Positions 26,623-36,017 of a stretch of DNA of 64,000 nucleotides are shown piece by piece. A program made the position numbers and the translations under genes. Source of the DNA: Variovorax paradoxus. GTDB taxonomy: Bacteria; Pseudomonadota; Gammaproteobacteria; Burkholderiales; Burkholderiaceae_C. The stretch spans positions 1,441,001-1,505,000 of the forward strand of contig NZ_CP091716.1 in assembly GCF_022009635.1 (NCBI RefSeq), in the 5' to 3' direction. Position 1 is the stretch's first letter; every line of letters starts with the position of its first letter. Below the pieces are notes generated by a model. The model was not told the origin of the DNA. It worked only from the letters and a program-made list of their open reading frames with translations, and made no database searches.

Positions 26623-28268
26623 CAGACGTTCGCCGTGCGTTCGCGTTCCGATTCGGCGAGCACGCTGTGCGCCACGGCCTCGGCCACCTTGATGCCGTCC
26701 ACGCCGGCCGACAGGATGCCGCCCGCGTAGCTCGCGCCTTCGCCGGCGGGGTAGAGGCCGCGCACGTTCAGGCTCTGGAAGTCGTCGCCGCGCGTGATCT
26801 TGATGGGCGAGGAGGTGCGCGTTTCCACGCCGGTGAGCACCGCGTCGTGCGTGTCGAAGCCCTTGATCTTGCGGCCGAAGGCCGGGAAGGCCTCGCGCAT
26901 CGCCTCGATGGCGTAGGCCGGCAGGGCCTTGTGCAGGTCGGTCGGCGTGACGCCGGGCTTGTACGACGGCGTCACGCTGCCCAGCGCGGTGGAGGGCTTG
27001 CCGGCGATGAAGTCGCCCACCAGCTGGCCGGGGGCGCGGTAGTCGCCGCCGCCGAGCACGAAGGCATTGCTCTCGAGTTCGCGCTGCAGCGCGATGCCGG
27101 CGAGCGCGTCGCCCGGGTAGTCGCGCGGGTCGATGCCCACCACGATGCCCGCGTTGGCATTGCGCTCGTTGCGCGAATACTGGCTCATGCCGTTGGTGAC
27201 CACGCGGCCCGGCTCGCTGGTGGCCGCGACCACGGTGCCGCCCGGGCACATGCAGAAGCTGTAGACCGAGCGGCCGTTGCTCGCGTGGTGCACCAGCTTG
27301 TAGTCGGCCGCGCCCAGCAGCGGATGGCCGGCATGGCGGCCCCAGCGCGCGCGGTCGATCAGGCCCTGCGGATGCTCCACGCGGAAGCCGATGGAAAACG
27401 GCTTGGCCTCGATGTGCACGCCGCGCGCGTGCAGCATCTCGAAGGTGTCGCGCGAGCTGTGGCCCAGCGCCATCACGACGTGGTCGGCGCGCAGCTCGTG
27501 GCTCTGGCCGGTCGTCTGGTCGAGCACGGTGAGGCCGCGGAGGTGGCCGTTTTCGATATGCACGTCGGTCACGCGCTGCTCGAAGCGGATCTCGCCGCCC
27601 AGCGCCACGATCTGCTCGCGGATGTTCTCGACCACCTTCACCAGCTTGAAGGTGCCGATGTGCGGATGCGCGACGTAGAGGATCTCGGGCGGCGCGCCGG
27701 CCTTCACGAACTCTTCCATCACCTTGCGGCCGAGGAAGCGCGGGTCCTTGATCTGGCTGTAGAGCTTGCCGTCGGAGAAAGTGCCGGCGCCGCCTTCGCC
27801 GAACTGCACGTTCGACTCGGGGTTGAGCACGCTCTTGCGCCACAGGCCCCAGGTGTCGCGGGTGCGCTGGCGCACGGTCTTGCCGCGCTCGAGCACGATG
27901 GGCCTGAAGCCCATCTTCGCGAGCATCAGCGCCGCGAAGATGCCGCAGGGGCCGAAGCCGATGACCACCGGCCGCGCCGTGCCCTCGGGGGCATTGGCCG
28001 GCGGCGTGTAGCGCATGTCGGGCGCTTTCTGGATGTGCGGATGGCCCGTGTGCTTGGCGAGCAGCGCGGCTTCGAGCTTCGCGTCGGCCAGCTGCACGTC
28101 GCAGATGTAGACCGTGAGCAGCTCGACCTTGCGCGCGTCGAAGCTGCGCTTGTAGACATTGTGGGAAGCGATCGCGTCGAGCGGGACGTCGAGCGTCCTG
28201 GCGATCAGGGCTGCCAGCGCGTCGGGCGCGTGGTCGAGCGGAAGTTTGAGTTCGGAGATTCTCAGCAT
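26622..28268 (-). CDS. FAD-dependent oxidoreductase (uncharacterised NAD/FAD dehydrogenase)
   Basis: A 548-residue flavoprotein. An N-terminal region of about 90 residues (LRISELKLPLDHAPDAL) precedes the dinucleotide fold VIGFGPCGIFAALMLAKMGF and the segment NVQFGEGGAGTFSDGKLYSQ. The C-terminus has LYPAGEGASYAGGILSAGVD, the second FAD contact. This is the widely distributed YtfP-type FAD family of unknown substrate. The start at MLRISEL was preferred to an ATG 13 codons upstream because the conserved N-terminus begins there. Confidence 0.82.
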   Translation of the reverse strand: MLRISELKLPLDHAPDALAALIARTLDVPLDAIASHNVYKRSFDARKVELLTVYICDVQLADAKLEAALLAKHTGHPHIQKAPDMRYTPPANAPEGTARPVVIGFGPCGIFAALMLAKMGFRPIVLERGKTVRQRTRDTWGLWRKSVLNPESNVQFGEGGAGTFSDGKLYSQIKDPRFLGRKVMEEFVKAGAPPEILYVAHPHIGTFKLVKVVENIREQIVALGGEIRFEQRVTDVHIENGHLRGLTVLDQTTGQSHELRADHVVMALGHSSRDTFEMLHARGVHIEAKPFSIGFRVEHPQGLIDRARWGRHAGHPLLGAADYKLVHHASNGRSVYSFCMCPGGTVVAATSEPGRVVTNGMSQYSRNERNANAGIVVGIDPRDYPGDALAGIALQRELESNAFVLGGGDYRAPGQLVGDFIAGKPSTALGSVTPSYKPGVTPTDLHKALPAYAIEAMREAFPAFGRKIKGFDTHDAVLTGVETRTSSPIKITRGDDFQSLNVRGLYPAGEGASYAGGILSAGVDGIKVAEAVAHSVLAESERERTANV

Positions 28269-28311
28269 GGCGGCGTAGGGCTTGTAGTTATCAAGCAGGC
28301 CGCGCATTTTA

Positions 28312-28326
28312 AGCGCCCGGGGCGCT
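28312..28326 (-). terminator. Possible terminator hairpin after cysK
   Basis: AGCGCC / GGCGCT with a three-base loop lies 18-32 bases past the cysK stop on the minus strand and is followed by only TTAAAA. The stem is strong but the U tract is short, so it may only attenuate. Confidence 0.4.
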
Positions 28327-28343
28327 ATGAAAGGGATAGCGGG

Positions 28344-29264
<921 letters not shown>

Positions 29265-29335
29265 GGAATCTCCTTGAGTCAATGCGTTTGTCGGACGGAC
29301 ATCGCGCATTGTGAGACCAGCCCGCCGTCCCCGGC

Positions 29336-29854
29336 TCAGCCCTGCGCCGACCCGGCCGTGAACTTCATCGCCACGCCGTTCATGCAGTAGCGCAGCCCGG
29401 TGGGCCTGGGCCCGTCGTCGAACACATGGCCCAGGTGCCCGCCGCAGCGGCTGCAGTGCACCTCGGTGCGCGTCATGCCGAAGGAGCGGTCGGTGTGCTC
29501 GCCCACGGCCTTGTCCAGCGGCTTCCAGAAGCTGGGCCAGCCGGTGTGGCTGTCGAACTTGGTCTTCGACGAGAACAGGTCGAGCGCGCAGCCCGCGCAG
29601 CTGAAGGTGCCCGCGCGGTGCTCGTCGTTGAGCGGGCTGGTGTAGGGCCGCTCGGTGCCTTCCTGGCGCAGCACCGCGAACTGGTTGGCGTCGAGCAGCT
29701 TGCGCCATTCGGCCTCGGTGCGCGTGACCTCGAACTTCTCGTTTTCCGCCGCCTGGGCGGGCCGCGAGAACCAGCCCATGGCCTGGGCAATGGCCAGCCC
29801 CAGGGTCGAGGTGCCGGCGGCAATGGCGAAGCGGCGTCCGGTGTTGTGCGTCAT
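29336..29854 (-). CDS. msrB: Peptide-methionine (R)-S-oxide reductase with export signal
   Basis: A 172-residue MsrB that reduces methionine-R-sulfoxide. Zinc cysteines are in CAGC and CSRC, the substrate motif is [13 protein letters not shown], and the catalytic cysteine is in [11 protein letters not shown]. An N-terminal [21 protein letters not shown] stretch looks like a twin-arginine or Sec signal, so this copy is probably periplasmic. The start giving MTHNTGRR was preferred; an ATG 20 codons upstream would put extra residues ahead of the signal. Confidence 0.9.
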   Translation of the reverse strand: MTHNTGRRFAIAAGTSTLGLAIAQAMGWFSRPAQAAENEKFEVTRTEAEWRKLLDANQFAVLRQEGTERPYTSPLNDEHRAGTFSCAGCALDLFSSKTKFDSHTGWPSFWKPLDKAVGEHTDRSFGMTRTEVHCSRCGGHLGHVFDDGPRPTGLRYCMNGVAMKFTAGSAQG

Positions 29855-30071
29855 GACAGGCCTTTCGTGGATGGTGGGCGGGATATCGTTTTCGATATGT
29901 TCATTCAGATACAACGATGTACATTCGCCCGTTGGCTGCGAGAGGGCAGCCAGGAGCCCGACGGCAACGTTGCTTCCCCTAGTTCGAACCGGCGGCCCGC
30001 CGGGTTACAGCGAACGGAATAGAGCGCATTCGCCATGTCGGATTGAATACATCGAGGATGGAGGCTGGGGT

Positions 30072-31112
30072 ATGGATTGGTCCAGGGGCTTGGTTTCGGG
30101 CGTCGCCGCGCTGGTGCTGGCGGGATGCGGCGGAGGCGGCGACAACAACGCCGGTGTGTTCATTCCGGTGGTGCCGGCGCCCGCGCCGGCCCCGGCACCT
30201 GCCCCGCCGCCGCCCGCGCCGCCACCGGCCGCGGCGCCGTCCTTCCAGCTCGGCGGCGCCGTCGACCGCCCGGTGCTCGTCACCGAGGCCGACCTCGCGG
30301 CGCGCACGCCCGTCACCCAGACCGTCAATTTCTCCAGCGGCAGCGGGCCGCAGACGCATACCTACACCGGCGCCGGCCTCTGGCCGCTGCTGAGCGACGC
30401 GGGCATCCAGCTCGACGCCGCGCGCAAGAACGACCTGCTCGGCCGCTACCTGCTGGCCACCGGCGCCGACGGCTACAAGGTGGTGTTCGCGCTGGGCGAG
30501 CTGAGCCCCGACTTCGGCAACAAGCCCAGCGTCGTCGCCTATGCCGAGACCACGGCCGGCGTCTCCGCGCCGCTGGGCACCACGGACGGCCCGTTCCGCG
30601 TGACGGCGCCGGGCGACGTGAAGGGCGGGCGCTATGTGTCGAACCTCACGCGGCTCGACGTGGTGGCCGCGCCCGCGACCGCGGTGGGCGTGGGTGGCGG
30701 TACTTCGGCTTCATTCGCCGTTTCGGGCAAGGTCGGCACGCCGATGAGCTTCGACGCCACCGCGCTCAAGGGACTGGTGCCCGCGCCCGACCTGACCATC
30801 GGCGCCAACGTGTACAAGGGCGTCAGCCTCTGGACGCTGCTGAACGGACTGGGACTGCCGACCACGCCGAAGAACGCCACGCTCGGCATGTACGCGGTGG
30901 TCACCGGCAGCGACGGCTACCGGGCGGCGCTGTCGCTGGGCGAGATCGATCCGAACTTCGGCGGCAAGGCCGCGATGATCGCCTACGAGGTGAACGGCGT
31001 CGACCTCGGCGCGAACGGCTTCGCGCGCCTCGTGGTGCCGGGCGAGGTGAAGCAGGGGCGCTCGGTGTCGAACGTGATCGCGATCGAGGTGTTCTCCACC
31101 CTGAGCCCCTGA
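30072..31112 (+). CDS. Two-repeat lipoprotein related to molybdopterin-oxidoreductase-like domains
   Basis: A 346-residue lipoprotein. The signal ends in LVLAGC followed by four glycines and a Pro/Ala linker. The rest is two similar halves of about 130 residues. Each has an LF/LW-LL segment (YTGAGLWPLLSDAGI; YKGVSLWTLLNGLGL), a GADGYK or GSDGYR motif, a LGEL/LGEI-xPxFG segment and a P-G-VK-GR-VSN ending. This pattern recalls the sulfite-oxidase-type molybdopterin domain, but the molybdenum-binding cysteine is missing. It is likely a non-catalytic binding or scaffold protein. Confidence 0.65.
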   Translation: MDWSRGLVSGVAALVLAGCGGGGDNNAGVFIPVVPAPAPAPAPAPPPPAPPPAAAPSFQLGGAVDRPVLVTEADLAARTPVTQTVNFSSGSGPQTHTYTGAGLWPLLSDAGIQLDAARKNDLLGRYLLATGADGYKVVFALGELSPDFGNKPSVVAYAETTAGVSAPLGTTDGPFRVTAPGDVKGGRYVSNLTRLDVVAAPATAVGVGGGTSASFAVSGKVGTPMSFDATALKGLVPAPDLTIGANVYKGVSLWTLLNGLGLPTTPKNATLGMYAVVTGSDGYRAALSLGEIDPNFGGKAAMIAYEVNGVDLGANGFARLVVPGEVKQGRSVSNVIAIEVFSTLSP

Positions 31113-31130
31113 TCGCGTTGCCGTGTCCGC

Positions 31131-32027
31131 TCAGGCGGCCACGGCGCGGCTGCGCCGCAGCGGGGCCTTCCACAGCTCCGCCAGCAGCACGCCCGCCACC
31201 GTCAGCACGCCGCCGATCGCGTGGTACGCCGCCAGCGATTCGCCGATGACCACTGCAGCGATCAGCGCGGTGAACAGCGGAATCAGGTTGAAGAACATGC
31301 TCGCGCGGCTCGGGCCGATGTGCGCCACCGTGTGCATCCACACCAGCGGCGCGAGCATCGAGGCGCCCAGGCCCGCGAAGCCGATCAGCGGCAGGTTGGC
31401 GGCCGACAGCCCCATCCTCGGCGTGAGCAGGTACAGCGGCAGCAGCGCGATGACGGCGAACACGATCTGCAGGTAGAGCAGCTGCAGCGCGGGCACGCCC
31501 TTCATGCCCCAGCGCTTGAGCAGGATCACGTAGATGGCATAGGCCAGCATGGCCAGCAGCATCAGGCCGTCGCCCATGTTGGCGCCGCTTTTCAGCAGCG
31601 TGCCCAGGTCGCCCGACGACACCACCACCAGCACGCCCATGATCGACACCAGCGAGCCCGCCACCGCGCCGGCCGTGAGCCGCTGGCCCAGCAGCACGAT
31701 CGACAGCGCCAGCACCATCATCGGCGTGAGCGAGCCGATGATGCCCATGTGCGTGGCCGTGGTCAGGTAGGCCGCGTAGTACGCCAGGCTCTGATAGACC
31801 ACCATGCCCAGCAGCCCGAGCACCGCGATGCGGCCCAGTTGCGGCCGAATGGCCCGCCAGTTGCGCAGCACCGGCCGCAGCGCCAGCGGCGTGAAGAGCA
31901 GGGCGGCCAGCAGCCAGCGGTAGAAGCTGATCTCGGCCGGCGCGATGGTGCCGGCCGCCATCTTGCTGACGACGGTGTTGCCCGACCAGATGACCACGGC
32001 GAGCAGGGGAAAGGCGTATTGCCACAT
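31131..32027 (-). CDS. EamA-family (DMT) transporter
   Basis: A 298-residue membrane protein with about ten helices in two EamA repeats (WSGNTVVSKMAAGTIAPAEI; FNLIPLFTALIAAVVIGESL). The family exports or imports small metabolites such as amino acids. It is divergent from an AraC regulator across 127 bases, which probably controls it. Substrate unknown. Confidence 0.85.
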   Translation of the reverse strand: MWQYAFPLLAVVIWSGNTVVSKMAAGTIAPAEISFYRWLLAALLFTPLALRPVLRNWRAIRPQLGRIAVLGLLGMVVYQSLAYYAAYLTTATHMGIIGSLTPMMVLALSIVLLGQRLTAGAVAGSLVSIMGVLVVVSSGDLGTLLKSGANMGDGLMLLAMLAYAIYVILLKRWGMKGVPALQLLYLQIVFAVIALLPLYLLTPRMGLSAANLPLIGFAGLGASMLAPLVWMHTVAHIGPSRASMFFNLIPLFTALIAAVVIGESLAAYHAIGGVLTVAGVLLAELWKAPLRRSRAVAA

Positions 32028-32154
32028 GACAGGGAGCTTTCTTCAGAGTGCGGGGCTATCATCGGCCCGTCTGTCCTGAGGCATATAGCTTGATCAGGAC
32101 ATTCCGTCCGCCGATCCGGACGCTTTTGTTTTTCTTGCCGAAGGAGCCGACGAC

Positions 32155-32952
32155 ATGGCCGACAGGCTGCGCCTCCTGGCCATCCAGGACGTGGAGGGCA
32201 TGGAAGGCCCGTTCTACTTCCGCTACGACGACATCGGCGCCGACACGCACGCCGCCTCGCACAGCCACACCTGGGGCCACCTGAACTACGCCGCCCACGG
32301 CACCATGCAGATGGACACCGAGGGCCTGCGCTTCCTGTCGCCGCCGCAGTACGCGGTGTGGATTCCGCCGAAGGTGGTGCACAGCTGCACGCTGCGGCAC
32401 GCCATCGTCTACCGCTCGATCTACATCGCGCCCGGCCTGTGCGGGCGCCTGCCGGCCGAACCCTGCACCGTGCGAATCAGCCCGATCATCAAGAGCGTGC
32501 TGGCCGACTTCGCCGCGCGCGACCTGCACGTGCCTCGAACCGAGGCCGACCTGCGCCTGGCGCACGTGGTGGTCGACCAGCTCGCGCTGGCCGAGGTGCA
32601 GCGCTGCTACCTGCCGGCCGCCGCCTCGCCCGCGCTCGTCGGCGTGCTCGAGGCGCTGCAGGCCGCGCCCGGCGACCACCGCCCGCTGGCCCAGTGGGCC
32701 GACAGCGTCCACATGACCGAACGCACGCTGGCGCGCCAGTGCCAGCGCGAGCTGGGCATGTCCTTCGGCGAATGGCGCCAGCGGCTGCGCTTCTTGCGCG
32801 CCATCGACGCGCTGGAGGCCGGGCGCACGGTGCAGGAAATCGCCTTCGACCTGGGCTACAGCACCGCGTCGGCCTTCATCGCCATGTTCCAGCGCGAGGC
32901 CGGCACCACGCCCGAGCAGTACCGCCGCGAGTTCTGCGGCATCGCCGGCTGA
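32155..32952 (+). CDS. AraC-family transcriptional regulator
   Basis: A 265-residue regulator. An N-terminal cupin-like domain holds a histidine-rich strand (TWGHLNYAAHGTMQMDTEG). Two helix-turn-helix units fill the C-terminus (ERTLARQCQRELGMSFGEWR and VQEIAFDLGYSTASAFIAMF), ending in the standard TTPEQYRREF. It is divergent from the EamA transporter, the likely target. Confidence 0.9.
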   Translation: MADRLRLLAIQDVEGMEGPFYFRYDDIGADTHAASHSHTWGHLNYAAHGTMQMDTEGLRFLSPPQYAVWIPPKVVHSCTLRHAIVYRSIYIAPGLCGRLPAEPCTVRISPIIKSVLADFAARDLHVPRTEADLRLAHVVVDQLALAEVQRCYLPAAASPALVGVLEALQAAPGDHRPLAQWADSVHMTERTLARQCQRELGMSFGEWRQRLRFLRAIDALEAGRTVQEIAFDLGYSTASAFIAMFQREAGTTPEQYRREFCGIAG

Positions 32953-32970
32953 CGGGGCGCGCACGGCGCG

Positions 32971-32999
32971 CGACGGATTTCCGCGCCACCGCCGTTTAA
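32971..32999 (+). promoter_or_regulatory. Candidate ECF sigma promoter of the sigma factor gene
   Basis: CGACGG (32971) and CGCCGTTTAA (32990) are separated by 13 bases. The same two elements with the same spacing precede the DUF1800 gene. The layout fits a -35/-10 pair recognised by the sigma factor encoded 49 bases downstream, i.e. autoregulation. This is inferred from the shared sequence only. Confidence 0.45.
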
Positions 33000-33047
33000 T
33001 GCCAAGGAACCCCTTCCGGGGCATGACAGCAGCAGCAATGGTGGCCA

Positions 33048-33614
33048 TTGACGACAGACCCTGAATCCGATGAAGCGCTACTCGTCCGCGTGGGACGCGG
33101 TGAGCCGCAGGCGATGCGGGAGATGGTCGCGCGCAAGCTGCCGCGGGTGCTGGCGCTGGCCGTGCGCTTTCTCGGCCGGCGCGGCGAGGCGGAAGAAGTG
33201 GCGCAGGAAGTCTTCCTGCGCGTGTGGAAGCACGCGGCCGGCTGGCGCCACGGGCAGGCCCGCTTCGACACCTGGCTGCATCGGGTGGCGATGAACCTCT
33301 GCTACGACCGGCTGCGAACCCGGCGCGACGAGGCCGCGGACGACGACGAACTCGAAGAGGCGCCCGACCCCGGGCCGGCGCCCGACGAAGCACTGCAGGC
33401 CGCGCAGCGGGGCCGCAGGCTTGCCGCCGCCCTGAAGGCGCTGCCGGTGCGCCAGCGCGAGGCGCTGGTGCTGCAGTACTACCAGGAACTGTCCAACCAG
33501 GAGGCCGCGACGGTGATGGGCCTCAGTGTCGAAGCCCTCGAAAGCCTGCTCTCGCGGGCGCGCCGGACCCTGCGCGCCGAACTGGGCGGCGACTTAAGGA
33601 ATGAAAAGCCATGA
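33048..33614 (+). CDS. ECF-type RNA polymerase sigma factor
   Basis: A 188-residue sigma factor with regions 2 (LGRRGEAEEVAQEVFLRVWK, then FDTWLHRVAMNLCYDRLRTR) and 4 (PVRQREALVLQYYQELSNQE, VEALESLLSRARRTLRAEL), joined by an acidic linker. The start is TTG giving MTTDPESDEALLV; the nearby ATG is out of frame. The stop overlaps the next gene by four bases (ATGA). Two membrane proteins follow, then DUF1800/DUF1501, suggesting an envelope-sensing regulon. Confidence 0.88.
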   Translation: MTTDPESDEALLVRVGRGEPQAMREMVARKLPRVLALAVRFLGRRGEAEEVAQEVFLRVWKHAAGWRHGQARFDTWLHRVAMNLCYDRLRTRRDEAADDDELEEAPDPGPAPDEALQAAQRGRRLAAALKALPVRQREALVLQYYQELSNQEAATVMGLSVEALESLLSRARRTLRAELGGDLRNEKP

Positions 33615-34045
33615 CACCTGAGCGATTCAACGAACTGCTCGACATCTACGGCAGCGACCCGCGCCGCTGGCCCGAGGCCGAGCGCCAGGCCGCGCTGGCG
33701 GTGGCCGAAGGCGGCCCAGCGCTGGACGCCTCCATCGAACTCGACAGCTGGCTCGACGCCCATGCCGTGCCGCCGCCGGGCGACGCGCTGGCCGCGCGCA
33801 TCCTCGCCGCGGCACCCGCGCCGGCGCATGGGTCCGCCCTGGGCCGTGCCTGGCGGCGGCTGCACACGCGCTGGCATTCGCTTTGGCCGGTGGCCGGCCT
33901 GGCCAGCGTGGGGCTCGCGGGCTCGCTGGCCGGCGCGTTCGCCGTCTCGATCGCGCTGAAGAACCTCGCCCCGCCGGACGCGGGCGAGTGGCCCGAGCGC
34001 GGCTCGGCCTTCACCGAACTTTATTCAGACTGGAGCCAGGAATGA
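33611..34045 (+). CDS. Single-pass membrane protein, putative anti-sigma factor
   Basis: A 144-residue protein. The N-terminal MTPERFNELLDIYGSDPRRW segment is predicted cytoplasmic and resembles small anti-sigma-like proteins coded next to ECF genes. One membrane helix lies near residues 96-118 (WPVAGLASVGLAGSLAGAFA), with a short periplasmic tail. It is translationally coupled to the sigma factor upstream and the metal-sensor-like gene downstream by 4-base overlaps. Anti-sigma role is inferred from position and topology. Confidence 0.6.
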   Translation: MTPERFNELLDIYGSDPRRWPEAERQAALAVAEGGPALDASIELDSWLDAHAVPPPGDALAARILAAAPAPAHGSALGRAWRRLHTRWHSLWPVAGLASVGLAGSLAGAFAVSIALKNLAPPDAGEWPERGSAFTELYSDWSQE

Positions 34046-34536
34046 ACGAACGAGCAACGCCCAGGCGCTGGCTGCTGGCATCGCTGGCGCTGAACCTGTT
34101 CCTGGTCTGCGCCATCGCGGGCGGCGGATGGCGCTGGTGGTCGAGCGAGCGCGCCGCGGCCGTGGCCGCCGCCGCGCACCAGCCGCGCGGCCTGCGCTTC
34201 GCGGCCGACGGCCTGAGCCCCGAACAGCGGCGCGCCTTCCTGGCCGGCCTGCGCAGCGCGCGGCGCGAAGTCGCGCCTTCCATCCAGGCCGCGCAGGAGG
34301 GCCGCAAGGAAGTGCTGCGACAGATTGCAGCGCCCACGCTCGACCGCGACGCGCTGGCCGCAGCGCTCGCCGCCACCCGCAGCGCCGACATCGCGGTGCG
34401 CGCGCGCGTGGAGGCCAGCGTGGTCGACTTCGCGGCCGGCCTGTCGCCCGAAGACCGCGAGACGCTGGCCAGCGGCCTGACCCGGCGCAGCGGCCTGGCG
34501 CCATCCAACCCCACGCCCAAGCCGAAAAAACAGTAG
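34042..34536 (+). CDS. Periplasmic heavy-metal sensor-like (CpxP/CnrX-type) membrane protein
   Basis: A 164-residue protein with an N-terminal membrane anchor (WLLASLALNLFLVCAIAGGG) and a helical periplasmic domain (LSPEQRRAFLAGLRSARREV, LDRDALAAALAATRSADIAV, LSPEDRETLASGL). The layout fits the metal-resistance/Spy-like sensor fold, known to work with ECF sigma and anti-sigma pairs. No metal-binding His/Cys/Met cluster is obvious, so the signal may not be a metal. Confidence 0.65.
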   Translation: MNERATPRRWLLASLALNLFLVCAIAGGGWRWWSSERAAAVAAAAHQPRGLRFAADGLSPEQRRAFLAGLRSARREVAPSIQAAQEGRKEVLRQIAAPTLDRDALAAALAATRSADIAVRARVEASVVDFAAGLSPEDRETLASGLTRRSGLAPSNPTPKPKKQ

Positions 34537-34544
34537 GCGGCTGA

Positions 34545-34563
34545 AAAACCCGCGACGGGTTTT
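34545..34563 (+). terminator. Terminator-like hairpin after the sensor gene
   Basis: AAAACCCG / CGGGTTTT, an 8-base perfect stem with a CGA loop, lies 9 bases past the stop. The T run is only four long. It overlaps the candidate -35 element of the downstream promoter, so it may both end the sigma operon and form part of the new promoter. Confidence 0.5.
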
Positions 34564-34581
34564 ACGGCCGGCGCCGTTCAA
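34553..34581 (+). promoter_or_regulatory. Candidate ECF sigma promoter of the DUF1800/DUF1501 operon
   Basis: CGACGG at 34553 and CGCCGTTCAA at 34572 repeat the elements ahead of the sigma gene, with the same 13-base spacing, and lie 53 bases before the DUF1800 start. A shared AAGGA follows in both. This supports control of the operon by the neighbouring sigma factor, but part of the -35 overlaps a terminator-like stem. Confidence 0.45.
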
Positions 34582-34633
34582 CGCAAGGACAGGAGCGCCG
34601 ACGCGCTTCGCCTCTCACAACGGAGAAGACTGC

Positions 34634-36013
34634 ATGGCCGCATCAGAGATGTCCCAGGTTGCCGTCGCGGTGAATCGCTTCGGCCTCGGCGCACGACCCG
34701 ACGAGCCGCTGCCGACGGGCGATCCGCGCCGCTGGCTGCTCGACCAGTTCGCGCGCTACGAACCCGCGCCGCCCGCCTGGGCCGCGCTGCCGCCCAGCGC
34801 CACGCTGATCGACAACTACGTCGATGCCCAGAAGGAACTGCGCCAGGCCGACGCGGGCAACGCACAAGACCTGCGCAAGAAGCTGCGCACCCAGGTGCAG
34901 GACACCTACCGCGCGGCGGTGAACGCCCGCGTGCAGGCCGCGCTGACCACGCCCGCGCCGATGGCCGAACGGCTGGTGCATTTCTGGTCGAACCACTTCG
35001 CCGTGTCGGTCGACAAGACGCCGCTCGCGGCCCTTGCTGGCGCCTATGAAGCCGAGGCGATCCGGCCACACGTCTTCGGCCGCTTCGAGGACATGCTGCT
35101 CGCGGTGGAGCGCCATCCGGCGATGCTGCTGTTCCTCGACCAGGCGCGCTCCATGGGGGCCGACAGCCCCGCCGCGATGCGCGCCGCACGGCCGCGCGGC
35201 CTCAACGAAAACCTCGCGCGCGAGATCATGGAACTGCACACGCTGGGCGTGCGCACCGGCTACGACCAGCAGGACGTGACCGAATTCGCGCGCGCGCTCA
35301 CCGGCTGGAGCGTCTCGGGCGTGCCCGGCGTTCCGCGCGGCGGTGGCGGCGCGGCCGGCGCCTTCCAGTACCGGCCGGCCATGCACGAGCCCGGCGCGCG
35401 CCAGGTGCTGGGGCAGCGCTACGAGCAGGCGGGCGAGGCGCAGGCCGCCGCGGTGCTGCACCACCTGGCGGTGCAGCCCGCCACCGCGCACCACATCGCG
35501 CAGAAGCTGGCCCGGCACTTCGTCGGCGACAACCCGCCCGAAGCCGTGGTGACGCGGCTGTCGAACGCCTTCCAGCGCAGCGGCGGCGACCTGCCGACCG
35601 TGTACCGCGCGCTCATCGAATCCAGCGAAGCCTGGAACGCGCCGCCACCCAAGTTCAAGACACCGTGGGAATGGGCTGTGTCGTCGTTGCGCGGCTTGGG
35701 CTGGCGCGATCTGGGCGGCGAGCAGATGGCGCCCTTGCTCACGCAGAGCGGCCAGCAGGTCTGGCGGCCGGGCTCGCCGGCGGGCTTCGACGATGTTGCG
35801 GAAAGCTGGCTTGCGCCCGACGCGCTGATGCGCCGCGTCGAGATGGCGCAGCGCCTGGCCGCCAAGGCGGGGCCGGTCGACGCGCGCGCCCTCGGGCCTC
35901 GGCTCTTGCCCGGCGGGCTGGGCGACGCCACGGCCACCGCCGTCGCGCGCGCCGAGAGTCCCGAAGCCGCGCTGTCCCTGTTGCTGGCTTCGCCCGAATT
36001 CCTCAGGAGATGA
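34634..36013 (+). CDS. DUF1800 family protein
   Basis: A 459-residue protein. The start AVAVNRFGLGARPDEP, the segment RLVHFWSNHFAVSVDK, GLNENLAREIMELHTLGVRT and YDQQDVTEFARALTGWSV are the conserved core of DUF1800. No signal peptide. The family is almost always next to DUF1501, as here (4-base gap), and the pair is thought to work on or export surface material, but no reaction is established. Confidence 0.88.
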   Translation: MAASEMSQVAVAVNRFGLGARPDEPLPTGDPRRWLLDQFARYEPAPPAWAALPPSATLIDNYVDAQKELRQADAGNAQDLRKKLRTQVQDTYRAAVNARVQAALTTPAPMAERLVHFWSNHFAVSVDKTPLAALAGAYEAEAIRPHVFGRFEDMLLAVERHPAMLLFLDQARSMGADSPAAMRAARPRGLNENLAREIMELHTLGVRTGYDQQDVTEFARALTGWSVSGVPGVPRGGGGAAGAFQYRPAMHEPGARQVLGQRYEQAGEAQAAAVLHHLAVQPATAHHIAQKLARHFVGDNPPEAVVTRLSNAFQRSGGDLPTVYRALIESSEAWNAPPPKFKTPWEWAVSSLRGLGWRDLGGEQMAPLLTQSGQQVWRPGSPAGFDDVAESWLAPDALMRRVEMAQRLAAKAGPVDARALGPRLLPGGLGDATATAVARAESPEAALSLLLASPEFLRR

Positions 36014-36017
36014 ACCG

